A DNA stretch of 64,000 nt from Prorocentrum cordatum (taxonomy: Eukaryota; Sar; Dinophyceae; Prorocentrales; Prorocentraceae): contig CAUYUJ010014171.1 of NCBI GenBank assembly GCA_963575745.1, positions 2,040,831 through 2,104,830 of the forward strand. Direction: 5' to 3'. The position numbers and the translations under genes are program-made. Of this stretch, positions 30,454 through 39,953 are shown one piece after another. Each line of letters opens with the position of its first letter. Position 1 is the stretch's first letter. The notes under the pieces are model-generated. The model saw only the letters and a list, made by a program, of their open reading frames with translations. It made no database searches and was not told the origin of the DNA.

Positions 30454-30821
30454 CACCCCGTCGGGTGCGCCGCCCGCCGCGATCGCCGTGCTGCGGCGGC
30501 GGGCTGCGGCGTCGGTGGCGGGGGCGGGCCCAGGCAGGAGGAGGAGGAGGAGGAGGAGGAGGAGGAGGAGGAGGAGGAGGAGGAGGAGGAGGGTGCCTCG
30601 CGACGACGCTGGCCCTGTGGCTGGGAGAAGAAGATCCTGCGATCTCCCTTCGTGTGCAGCTGCTTCGCGCGTGGTTCGATATGCGGACAGCGGCCCCATC
30701 TCGGGGGCGGCAAAGAGGGGGGCGTCAAAGAGGGGGGGGCGCAAATCATGACCGGCGGCATGTGCGCGGCCCAGCGGGGGGGCCAGGGACGTAATGAAAT
30801 AAGAAGCGGCGCCATGAAATC
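30454..30821 (+). repeat. Near-identical tandem duplication, copy 2
   Basis: Second copy of the preceding block. 30822-31190 is GC-rich, with a decayed continuation of the LINE around 30935-31010. Confidence 0.9.
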
Positions 30822-31191
30822 TGGGGAGATATCATGCCCCCCGCCATGATATCCACCCCCCCCTAGTCATCACCCCCTCTTTTCCGCCCCCGACCATCGA
30901 TCCATGCTAGAATAAGCCAGTCTCGGAGGCATGTCAGGGCGCGTCTTGGGCAGCGGCGTCCGGGGCCCCCATCGGGGCCGTCAGGGCCACTCTCTGCTTG
31001 ACCTCGGGTGGCTCCCGATCTCTGCGGCGGAGCGGGTGAGGCCCTTCCGAGGCGATTTGGGGGCTCTGGAGGTCCCCTGGTCCGTCCCCAGAGGAGCGCA
31101 CGTGCGCTGCTGTTTTTGATTCTTCGGAGCTGCTGGGGGATGTCCGTGGGGGCATCGCGGCGTCACTCTGGGCCGAAGCTTCGGTGCGCCC

Positions 31192-31431
31192 GTGTGGGGG
31201 GCCCTCGCCAATGGTGCAGATGTGCTGCCTATCCGTCTTGCTCTGATGAAGGCTGTTCGTGCAGGCTCTTGCGGCGAGGTAGGCCAGAGTCACTGTAGTG
31301 TCAGGGGTCAGTGGCTTCAGCAGCGACAGATCGATACGGGGTACAATGCCTCACCTCTCTGCCCGCGCTGCGGCGCGGCCCCCGCAACTCTTTTTCCCGG
31401 CCCTCCTTGGTTGGGTATTCGTTTTGAATAG
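31192..31431 (+). pseudogene. LINE CxxC segment between RT and RNase H
   Basis: One frame reads GQWLQQRQIDTGYNASPLCP-RC-GAAPATLF. A CxxC preceded by a conserved Gln-Trp/Arg stretch is typical of the zinc-knuckle-like segment between RT and RNase H. The matching His/Cys pair expected downstream is not seen. Confidence 0.45.
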
Positions 31432-31526
31432 AGCACCGCGGTCGCGTCTTGCCGCCTCCCTCTTGTCTCCTCTTGCCTTGTGCGTGCCTCTTGTATGTGC
31501 ATCTTGCCTGCGGTACTGCGAGATGT

Positions 31527-32132
31527 GCTGCGATTTGCGAAACTGTCGCCACTTTCGAGGGCTGCTGGTGGGCCCAGCGGAGTGAGGCACCGCGCGGATC
31601 TGAACGGTAGCTCGCCGCCCCTGGGGGGCTGCGATCTGCGAAACCGTCGCCACTTTCGAGGGCTGCTGGTGGGTCCAGCGGAGGGAGGCGCCGCGCGGAT
31701 CTGAGCGATAGCCTGCCATCCCTGGGGGGCTGCGATCTGCGAATCTGTCGCCACTTTCGAGGGCTGCTGGTGGGTCCAGCGGAGTGAGTCACCGCGCGGA
31801 TCTGAACGGAACCTCGCCGCCCCTGGGGGACTGCGATCTGCGAAACTGTCGCCACTTTCGAGGGCTGCTGGTGGGCCCAGCGGAGTGAGGCACCGCGTGG
31901 ATCTGAACGGTAGCTCGCCGCCCCTGGGGGGCTGCGATCTGCGAAGCTGTCGCCACTTTCGAGGGCTGCTGGTGGGTCCAGCGGAGTGAAGCACCGCGCG
32001 GATCTGAGCGGTAGCTCGCCGTCCCTGGGGGGCTGCGATCTGCGAAACCGTCGCCACTTTCAAGGGCTGCTGGGGGGCTCAGCGGAGTGAGGCACCGCGC
32101 GGATCTGAGCGGTAGCTCGCCGCCCCTGGGGG
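31527..32132. repeat. Exact 101-bp minisatellite, six copies
   Basis: Copies start at 31527, 31628, 31729, 31830, 31931 and 32032, and a seventh truncated start is at 32133. Every step is exactly 101 bp with only substitutions. The unit begins CTGCGATCTGCGAAAC and ends CGCCCCTGGGG. 101 is not a multiple of 3, so the open minus frames through it are not a conserved protein. Confidence 0.95.
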
Positions 32133-32362
32133 GCTGCGAGCTTCGCGGATGCCGCTCGCAGAAGTATATGCGCCCATGTCACGTCATCACCTCCGTATAA
32201 CGTCTCCCAAGCCACTCATGCCCCGCACTGCGCAGGGGTTGGGTACGTCGCCAGGGTGATTTCACCGAGTTTGGTCCTGCCCGTCAAACACATGCGCGGC
32301 CTTCCAGGCCTCGGAGTTTCTGTTCTCGCAGGCTGGGCGGGCTGAGAGCAAACGCCCTCGCT

Positions 32363-33050
32363 GTGGCTGGCTGCGGGGCCTCCCTCCTTCCCACCTCACA
32401 ACTCCTACCTTTTCGGGCGGGGTGGGGTCGAGGGTTTGGGCGGTGGGGGTGGGTCGGGGTGGGGTGGGGGGGTGTGGGGGGGGGCGGGGGCTGCTCTGAG
32501 CAGCCTCTCGATGCGGAGGCGGTTGCGAGGTGCTGGCGCGATGGCCCGTCCCTGGTCGTCTTCGGAGACGGATCGGGAGGACAATGCAGCAGCGACGCCC
32601 GCAGGCGTCGCATCGGACCTGCCGCGGTCGCGATGGCAGAGACCCCCGGCGGACTGCGCAGAGTTTCTGGCGCGGCCTGCGGCCTCGACGGCAGACGGCA
32701 GACTGTGCCGAGAGCCGAGCTGCGGTCTTTCGCTCTCGCCCCCTCCTCTTTCGAGGGGCCCCTCCTGTATGTCACCGACTGCGACGTGCTTCTCCGCGAC
32801 TGGGAGCGAGGACTCCATGCCAAATGCGATCTTGTAGGCGAGAATGCTGGTATGTGGAGGTTGATCCGTGCGGCCTGGGTCGATCGCCCAGGCGAAGTGC
32901 GCGTGGTGTGGGCTCCCCGCCATGTTGGACTCTGAGGCGCCTGGCCTGTCCGATTGGGACCGCAGGTTGGCCCGTGGCAGCGGAGCGGCCGATGCCCTTG
33001 CCGACGAGGCCGCCCGCAGAGCATGGTCACGAGCGCTGGTCTGGCGTGAG
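32363..33050 (+). pseudogene. LINE RNase H domain, one frameshift
   Basis: Degrades RNA in RNA-DNA hybrids. The frame at 32363-32935 has LVVFGDGSGGQ (first Asp), RQTVPRAEL (Glu), LLYVTDCDV (second Asp) and VVWAPRHV. The last conserved segment, GSGAADALADEAA (the usual G-N-x-x-A-D block), is in the next frame (32868-33284). One base is therefore gained or lost near 32930. Otherwise the D-E-D-D set is complete. The preceding 32400-32500 is a G-rich GGGTGGGG tract. Confidence 0.75.
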
Positions 33051-33286
33051 CCCCACACAGATGTCTGGGACTGTGCGGCAGCGCTGGTCAGAGGCCGCGC
33101 GTGCCAGGCCACGGTAGCTGCTCCTTGGACAGCGGAGCGGCCCGCGGTCCCCCGTGTTCCTTCGGTGCCCGCGCTTCAGCAAGCGCTTGAGGCATCCTCG
33201 CGCTGTCTTGTCAGGGCGGCCCGACATTGGGCGTGCGCCCTCTGCCATCGGATCGCCCTCGGATCCGAGCTGGTAAAAGCTTGAAC

Positions 33287-33390
33287 GAAGGATTGCAAAA
33301 AACCCTGGATTGCAAATCCTTCGTTTTTTTGCAATCCTTCGGTTTTTTTGCAATCCTTCGTTGCAATCCTTCTTTTTTTTGCAAAGCCTC
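33287..33390. repeat. TTGCAATCCTTCG repeat, possible LINE 3' tail
   Basis: TTGCAATCCTTCG-type words repeated four times with T runs of 7-9, and an inverted copy CGAAGGATTGCAA at the left edge. It lies directly after the RNase H frame. 33390-33700 is unassigned. Confidence 0.55.
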
Positions 33391-33719
33391 GTCGTGTCCT
33401 GCGTCTGGAGGCGCGCCAGAGGACCACCAGGCCGATGTCGTTTGTATGGCGGGGACTGTGGTGTGGGTGGGGGGACGACAGCTGGACTCGTCGCACGGCC
33501 TGCGCCCGTGGCCACGCCGCAGACTCGTTTTTGCTGCCGACCCTCGCCGTTTGGCCGGCACGTGCAGCGAGCCGTCGCGCGAGGGGCGCGAGGACCTGGC
33601 CAGGATCAGCAACAGGCGGGTTCCAGCAGCGGCGGCAAAGTGCGACTTGGGGAGGGTGCGGAGAGCAATGGCTCAGGCTCACCCGCCAGTCGAGGTGAGG
33701 CCCCACCTTTTGTGGGTGT

Positions 33720-34020
33720 CAGGACACTCCTCCACCTCCTCCTCCTCCTCCTCCTCTCCTCCTTCTCCTCCCCCTCCCCCTCCTCCTCCTCCTCCTCCTC
33801 CTCCTCCTCCTCCAAATCGTCCCCGTACTCCTCCGCTTCCTGCTCCTCGTCCTCCTCGTTGTCCTCGTCGTCGTCGTCGTCGTCGTCCTCCTCCTCCTCC
33901 TCCTCCTCCTCCTCCTCCTCCTCCTCCTCCTCCTCCTCCTCCTCCTCCCCCTCCTCTTCGTCGTCGTCGACATCCTCCTCATCTTCGTCGTCGTCGTCTT
34001 CCTCCTCCTCCTCCACCTCC
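33720..34020. repeat. (TCC)n/(TCG)n microsatellite block
   Basis: About 300 bp of TCC with TCG islands. Glu/Asp-rich minus and Ser-rich plus frames are artefacts. Confidence 0.95.
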
Positions 34021-34104
34021 TCGTCCGCTGCGTCCCTCTCCAAGCCGTCAACAACTTCCAAGCCCGCGTCGTGGCAATGAGCGTGCTACGGCTCACCCAG
34101 CGGC

Positions 34105-34605
34105 AAACGCCACCAGGCGTTACAGCCCACCTAGCGCCTAACCCACCCAGCGCCTAACCCACCCAACGCTTAACTCAACCGGTGCCTAACTCACCTGGTG
34201 CCTAACTCACCCGGTGCCTAAGCCCCCCAATGCCTAACTCACCTGGTGCCTAACTTACCCGGTGCTTAACTCACACAATGCCTAATCTACCCGGTACTTA
34301 ACTCACCCGGTACACAACTCACCCAGTGCACAACTCACCCGCTGTCAAACTAATCCAGCACTGAACTGATCCAGTGCCGATCTCACACGGCGCCCAACTT
34401 ACCCAATGCCGAACGCACACTCAGCCGGTGCCCCCCCCACGAGGCAGCTAACTCACCTGGTGCACAACTCACCGATGCCTACCTCATCTGGCGCCTGACT
34501 CACCGGGCCTAACTCACCCGATGCTTAACTCACCAAGCTTAACTCACCAAGTGCTAAACTCACCTGGCTTAGCTCACCCGGTCGCGATTCACCCAGACCG
34601 CGGGT
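34105..34605. repeat. 16-bp minisatellite (GGTGCCTAACTCACCC)
   Basis: Roughly 30 degenerate copies of a 16-bp unit, best preserved at 34170-34310 and decaying to the right. 34605-34935 has no recognised feature. Confidence 0.85.
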
Positions 34606-34939
34606 CGGGTAAATCGGAGCAGGTGAGTCGCCATCGGGTGAACCAGCCCGTCTCCATCGCTGGGGGGGGGCTCGGGACGTGCTGTGGTGTGCGGGGGGCA
34701 GAGGAGGAGAAGGGAGTGAGTGATGCGCATGAGAGCGAGCAGGAGGCCGAGGAGAAAAAGAGTAGCTCTGGACCGAGGGCGGTCTTCGGATTCTTCTGAA
34801 GGCCTTCGGAGACAGCGTAGGGTGCGGGTGCAGCTGCAGGGGCTCCGAAGTGTCTAAAAGTCCCCTTTGCCAGTCCGAATCGGCTTTGTGGGGACCCCAG
34901 GGTGGCTGGAGCTTGGAGGAAGGGGAGCCAAGGAGAAGG

Positions 34940-35250
34940 ATCAGGAGGAGGAGGAGGATGAAGAGGATGTGGGGGAGAAGGAGGAGGGGGAGTAGGAGGA
35001 GGAGGAGGAGGAGGAGGAGGAGGAGGAGGAGGAGGAGGAGGAGAGGAGGAGGAGGAGGAGGAGGAGGAGGAATATGAAGAGGAATTTCAGGAGGAATAAG
35101 AGGAGGAGGAGGGGGGAGGAGGAGGAGGAGGAGGAGGAGGAGGAGGAGGAGGAGAAGGAGGAGGAAGAGGAGGAGGAGGAGGAGGAGGAGGAGGAGGAGG
35201 AGGAAGAGGAGGAGGAGGAGGAGGAGAAGGAGGAGGAGAAGGAGGAATAA
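34940..35250. repeat. (GGA)n microsatellite block
   Basis: About 310 bp of GGA/GAA triplets with few breaks. Confidence 0.95.
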
Positions 35251-35329
35251 TAAAGCTGAACGGGGAGAGAAGGCTCGTTGGGCTTTCTTGTGGGTAAGGG
35301 GCCTTGTTGAAAGCTGCAGGTGAGGCACA

Positions 35330-36020
35330 ATGGCTGGAAGCTCTCTTGGGAGCTCCGCTGGAATTATCGGAGTATCTTGGGAGGGTCTGGGGCGCTTCGA
35401 AGTGGTCCGGGGCTTCGTTCGGGGTCCGCGGCGTTCTCTAGGGCTTCTGGGGTTCCAGAGACGGCGAAAGGGTGCCGTGGCTGATGGCACTCTGCCTAAG
35501 GCTCCTTGGCAAGTGTCAGAGTCTCTTGGGAGATTCTGGGGTATCGGAGTGGTGTTCTTGCCCAATTGGGAGCTGCGGGAGGTCCGTCGTCGTGGGGGCT
35601 TGTTGGTAATTACGTCCTGGAGCCAACTTGGGGGGCTGTTGATGTTGAGAGTCTTGGGGCCCCAGAGGGCTGTGGATGGTGTGGGCCGTTTGGGAGCCCG
35701 CTTTGAGCCCTCTTCAGCAACTCTTGAAGCCTTCTTGGGCCATTTTGGAGATCTCCTGAGCAGTCTCGGGGCCTCTCGGGCTGTCCTGGGGCGATCTTGG
35801 CGGTCTCGGGCCGTCTTGGAGCCCACTTTGGAACATGTTGCGCAACTCCTGGGGCACTCTTGGGGCTGCTTTGGGGGCCACTGGGGGCTCTATGAGTCTT
35901 GGGCTTTTCTTGGGCAGTCTCCGGTCCCTCTGGGGCACTTGGCGGGGCCTCATGGAACGTCTTGGGGCGGTCTGGGATGGCCCTGGAGCCGTCTGGGGCC
36001 TTTCTTGGCCCGAAATGGCG
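35330..36020 (+). repeat. Phased T/G-rich repeat field
   Basis: TCTTGGG words at 10-11 bp steps, ending near the microsatellite that hosts the next element. No gene. Confidence 0.7.
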
Positions 36021-36060
36021 AGGACATGGAAAACCTTCAATCACCCAAAGATAGAACATC

Positions 36061-36110
36061 TGTATATGTATATATATTTAGACACACATGTGTATGTATG
36101 TATGTATGTA

Positions 36111-36142
<32 letters not shown>
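36061..36142. repeat. (TGTA)n/(TG)n/(TA)n microsatellite, insertion target
   Basis: Ends in TATATATATATATA directly against the retroelement end. The tract resumes as (TA)n at 42596 on the other side. Confidence 0.95.
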
Positions 36143-36309
36143 GCTCCGCCATCCCCCCCGTGTGCCAGGAAAAGGGGACCTCAAAGACCTGCCACCTTTT
36201 ACTTCTGTGTGGTCCACCCGGCGGAACGGCGAGCTCAGACAGCGAGCGAGGAGCCGCCACACTGACGAGACTAGAAGGATGATACGAGACCGACGGTTTC
36301 GCACGGCCC
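36143..36309 (-). repeat. Split direct repeat B2 (outer)
   Basis: 167 bp, starting GCTCCGCCATCCCCCCCGTG on the plus strand. It differs from B1 at two positions (GTGT/GAGT near 36207, GACGAG/GATGAG near 36265). Forms the element's outer 3' end. Confidence 0.9.
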
Positions 36310-36353
36310 AGGCTTTGAGTAAGAGAAGGGGGAAGCGAGGGAGGGAGGGAGGG

Positions 36354-36425
36354 AGAGCTTGAACCAGAAACCGAATTACGGCACACTCGTCAGCTGGCTA
36401 TTGCTTCTACTTTGAAAAGAGGACA
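36354..36425 (-). repeat. Split direct repeat A2
   Basis: 72 bp, AGAGCTTGAACCAGAAACCG to AAAAGAGGACA, identical to A1 and directly joined to B1. A 44-bp spacer (36310-36353) with GGGAGGGAGGGA separates it from B2. Confidence 0.9.
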
Positions 36426-36592
36426 GCTCCGCCATCCCCCCCGTGTGCCAGGAAAAGGGGACCTCAAAGACCTGCCACCTTTTACTTCTGAGTGGTCCAC
36501 CCGGCGGAACGGCGAGCTCAGACAGCGAGCGAGGAGCCGCCACACTGATGAGACTAGAAGGATGATACGAGACCGACGGTTTCGCACGGCCC
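36426..36592 (-). repeat. Split direct repeat B1 (inner)
   Basis: Inner copy of B2. The coding frame ends about 63 bp further in. Confidence 0.9.
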
Positions 36593-36739
36593 GAGCCCGA
36601 AAGGTGGGACTGGCCCCTATAGGCCGAACTAACAATAACAGGATTCAAACACACTCTATACTTTAGCCTGCAGGGGAAAATCGGCAGGCTTGACCCCCAA
36701 TGCCAAGGAATGCTTATTGAGGCTATGGTTGTTTTCAGC

Positions 36740-37500
36740 CACAAGGCGGAGGGTACGCGCCAGCGTTCTGGAAAGCACTTTGGGATACGAGGCGGCAGCG
36801 GCTGTCCTTTTACGTCCGGTGGCAGGGTCCACGCCTTCGAGTATCAGATGAGGCTTGCCGGTGACCGAGCACAGGCCCTTCTGTCCAGTGCACCGTTGAT
36901 GAATACAAGAGTGGAACCCAGCTCCCCACATCGCAATTCTGGTCCTCTTTCGCCAAGGAGCCCCAAAGCGACACATATCCAGTAGATGAACATGGCACTC
37001 AGGATGATCAAGGAGAGGGCCCAGTAAGGGGGCATGCCACATGATGGAGGACGCGGGGTTCTCGAGGTACACTGGGGTCCCAAGACGGACGCAGGTCTTG
37101 ATGACGTTTACGGAGAGCTTGACAGTGTCGTTTCCCGCCTGAAGCCTCGCGAGCTCCGACTCGGTGAGGTCTGCAAGGCCCATCGGGGCCTGGATGGACC
37201 TGAGAGGCTTTCGCAGAGCCCGAGACCACGTAGTGCACGGAGTACCCAACCAGACGCCCAAGATCACCCTACCCTGGAGCCACCCACGAATAGTACTCCA
37301 AAAAGCCGGACTGAGATGGTCCTCCAGGGGCCCGTTGTTGATGTCAAGAGACACACAAGCGTGCCCTGCAGCCCTGAGGGCCCTACCGATCTGGCCTGAA
37401 CCTGCGAACAGCTCCAGGAAGGCGAAGCGGCGGAGGCGGACCGCCAGGCGCAGCTCGGAGGCCAGGGCGCCCTTGAGGTGGTGGATCACCTCCTGGCGCC
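36740..37500 (-). pseudogene. C5-cytosine methyltransferase-like domain of the retroelement
   Basis: C-terminal part of the 1031-codon frame. FLELFAGSGQIGRAL (about 37418-37375) fits SAM-binding motif I; VSLDINNG fits motif II. GVWLGTPCTTWSRA holds Pro-Cys with the candidate nucleophile Cys839 (motif IV, P-C-x-x-x-S). VYLENPASS fits motif VI (E-N-P instead of E-N-V). APWRKRTRI fits motif VIII. CSVTGKPHLILEG follows. No N6-adenine D/N-P-P-Y/F motif is present, unlike the Dam-like domain of Dictyostelium DIRS-1. Capture of cytosine methyltransferases by dinoflagellate retrotransposons has been reported; whether this lineage is the same is unknown to me. Activity is not implied. Confidence 0.7.
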
Positions 37501-38550
37501 GTGGGGCACCTCCGTGCGCGCCGACGGCGGCACGGGCAGCCCGAGCGTCAGAGCCGCCATAGCGAGGGGCGGCGTGCCCGCGGGCAGGCCGCTGCCGCTG
37601 CGCAGATCCACGAAGCTCAGGTCCAGGATAAGGTCGCACGGCTTCAGCGCCGCCTGCACGCAGGCCAGCGCAGGGCACAGCCACGCATCCATGTCGATGA
37701 CCAAAACGTCGTTGGGCACTCCAGTCTTCCCCGCCCGCAGGAGGGTGGAGTCGTGCCGAAGGATGGACCAGTACTGGTACTCGTCCCTTGTCATCGCCGC
37801 GGGGGCAATGAGGTAACGAGCTCGTGCTTGCAACATATCCTGCGGCCTCAGGTAGCACACGTGGGCGAAGGCGGTTAGCCGGGCAGCCCGCAGGAGGCCG
37901 CGGTGGATCAGGTAACCGACGATCGCGCCCATGGCCGCCCGCGGCAAGGGCAACTGCGTGAACGGTGCGGCACGGCGCCCCCAGCCCAGCATCGCCCGAG
38001 AGGCTCGAGGGGGCAGAGTGGCCCCTGAGCGCCCCTGCCCCGGCAGGAAGTGCGCCACAGCCGTCAGCGTGCCGCTGCCGACGTCGGTCCCCAGCCCCTT
38101 CAAGTACAGGCCGTTGAAGAAATCGACCGGGAGGCCGTCGAGGGTGGGCCCGTCGTGCCAATGCAGCGCCAGCCCTAGGCCGTAGCCTTGGAGCCCCTTC
38201 AGCATCGACCTGTAGAAGGTCTCCGTGGAGGGACGGATGGCAGGCCGCTCCAGAGAGGCGAGCCCCCCACGCGGGGGCCGCACCCGCACCGCTGCCGAGG
38301 CCGCCGAGACGCGGAGGGCCTTCAGGAAGGTAGACCTGCTCCCCGATCTGCTCGCCGCCTGCAGTTGCCCAAATGCCGGGCGGGCGCGGGGCCTGTGCTG
38401 CGGCTGGCACTTGTAGTGAGCTGGGCTGGGGGAGCCCAGGCGGGGCCCCCAAACGGGGGGCCCTGTGAGCCGATATGCAAGACGAAGGATAGCGTCTGAT
38501 AGCTCGGGGCCCAGTAAACCAGCCAAACCTCCCCCTCGAAGGGGCATCAC
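37486..38550 (-). pseudogene. Tyrosine-recombinase-like frame, C-terminally incomplete
   Basis: A 354-codon frame overlapping the middle of the polyprotein frame. Residues 105-180 resemble the SAM-like N-terminal DNA-binding part (RPSTETFYRSML, then SGTLTAVAHFLPG). Residues 210-300 resemble the start of the catalytic domain: VCYLRPQDML carries the first catalytic Arg (R235), and LLRAGKTGVPNDVLVID fits the strand with the Lys. The expected H-x-x-R box and nucleophilic Tyr are not seen. The frame stops at 37486 about where the methyltransferase-like part begins in the other frame. Either a deletion removed the C-terminus or the domain was always read by frameshifting. Confidence 0.6.
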
Positions 38551-39754
38551 TCACGTTTCTCTCAGTGGGCACCCATCTGACAATAAATCGACACCCAGTG
38601 ACCAGGGACAGACAAGCGAGCTTCGTCAGGCAAGGCTTGAGGAACTTCGATCTGGCACGACCCTTGGTGGCCCCCAAGGCTAACGGAATATTATCGACGA
38701 TGAACAAAAGACGACGACCAAGGGCGCAGTTGCTGCGTAAGGCGTGGCGCATGGCGAGGATGAGGGCCTCCCCCTCCAGGGCTAAGATGTTGGTGCCGAC
38801 AGATACCTGGCAGGCAGCGATGTGGGCCCAACTGTCGGGGTCCATGAGCTCCTCAGGGACCTCGTCGAAACGTCGGGCCGCTTCCTCCAGGTAAACGGGA
38901 CCTCTAGCACAGGCAGCGCTGCTACCACTGGGGGATCGGAGACCGGGCGGGGTAGACGAGACGGCGAGGGCAGCCTCCCGGGGGCGACAATGCTCTTCGA
39001 CTTTGTATCTCCACCGCTCGCACAATCTCCCAACCGCGCCAGCATCGCGAGGACAGACGCGCCTGACAGAGGCCCCAATGCCAAATGGGGAAGCATCTGA
39101 GGCGTGCACCTGGTCGCGCCACTCGGCCCCCCACTCAACTGTAAAGAGCGGGAGGACACATCGTAATCTCCAAAGCTCTTTGCGAACGCCAGGCCAGAGG
39201 TCGACAACGTCACCTTTGTTTTTCTCGATATAGGCATAGGCGTCATCTAAAAAACTGAGAGCCTCCCTCCGAAGTAGCGCAGCCCAAATAATATGTCCGA
39301 CCACCACCTGCAGAAGAGATCCGCTGGCGCGCCCGCGCCGGAGGAACTCTTCTAAGGCCGGCCGAAGTCTCCAAAGACCTCGTCGACGGATAGAGAGCCT
39401 CTGGCCCGAATTAAGCTCCAACCCCAGGAAGGACGCGTCTTTCGAGGCGGGCTCCAGCTCGTGGACGACGAGGCCCCTGGCTTCGAGGGTGGAGCGAAGT
39501 CGGGACACGGTCGAGTCCACGGCGTCGGGGCTCTGGCCGAGGACAACGAAGTTGTCGACGTAGCCTGCGACTCGCACACTCGTGAAATCGTCGATCGGGG
39601 AGGCCGGGTTGCCGTCCACGACAAGGTTCGACCCATCGATGCCGGCGTCGCCCAGGGCATTCAGCAGCACGGACTGGGCGATGTGCATAGCCCAACTCCA
39701 CCCCATGGGAAGGATTGTGAGCACGGGTTCGAGTGCGGTCCCTGGCCCCACCTA

Positions 39755-39953
39755 GTGTCCTTCAACCTCTGTAAGCCCAGCAACTCCGGCATCGATGGGG
39801 GGGGGGGGCAAACAAATCCTGAAGCTCTGCCGGCAGGCCCATGCGATAAAAGCAGTTGTCAATGTCACCTGGTCCTACAAAAACGTCGGACCCCAGGGGC
39901 TCAACAGATCCGAGGGCCGTTGCGGTGGGAAGACGGGTGGCAGGATGGGGTCT
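39755..39953 (-). pseudogene. RT middle fragment in a separate frame
   Basis: Reads TRLPTATALGSVE, then DVFVGPGDIDNCFYRMGLPA, which includes the RT motif-A Asp (GDIDNCFY). It joins the upstream frame near a run of six T/A (about 39953) and the downstream frame at a G/C run of about ten (39797-39808). Both joins sit on homopolymers, so sequencing error must be excluded. Confidence 0.7.

Larger units (their letters stand above)
26729..33284 (+). mobile_element. Decayed LINE-like non-LTR retrotransposon (EN - RT - CxxC - RNase H)
   Basis: Plus-strand fragments occur in the order endonuclease (27264-28031), reverse transcriptase (28916-30260), a CxxC segment (31300-31420) and RNase H (32520-33050). 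This is the domain order of autonomous non-LTR elements with a C-terminal RNase H. The reading frame is broken at least five times, plus a nonsense codon in EN. (TC)n, two (GGA)n expansions, a 370-bp duplication and a 101-bp minisatellite lie inside it. No target-site duplication or poly(A) tail was identified. The 3' end may be the T-rich repeat at 33287-33385. Not autonomous in this copy. Confidence 0.75.
36656..39751 (-). pseudogene. RT (C-terminal part) - RNase H - [recombinase overlap] - C5-methyltransferase-like polyprotein
   Basis: A 1031-codon open frame with no ATG at its 5' end. It begins just after a TAG (39754-39752) that interrupts the RT. Residues 1-100: RT with LTILPMGWSWA and the active-site box YVDN at 65-68, followed by FLGLEL. 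Residues 215-409: RNase H, with HASDAS (D219), LEGEAL (E326/E328), FIVDN (D353) and RNVSDAPSRG (D402). Residues about 415-750: low-sense sequence overlapping a second frame that encodes the recombinase-like domain. Residues 753-1000: methyltransferase-like domain. RT second Asp is Asn in this copy. It works, if at all, as part of a retroelement that copies itself through RNA. Confidence 0.75.
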
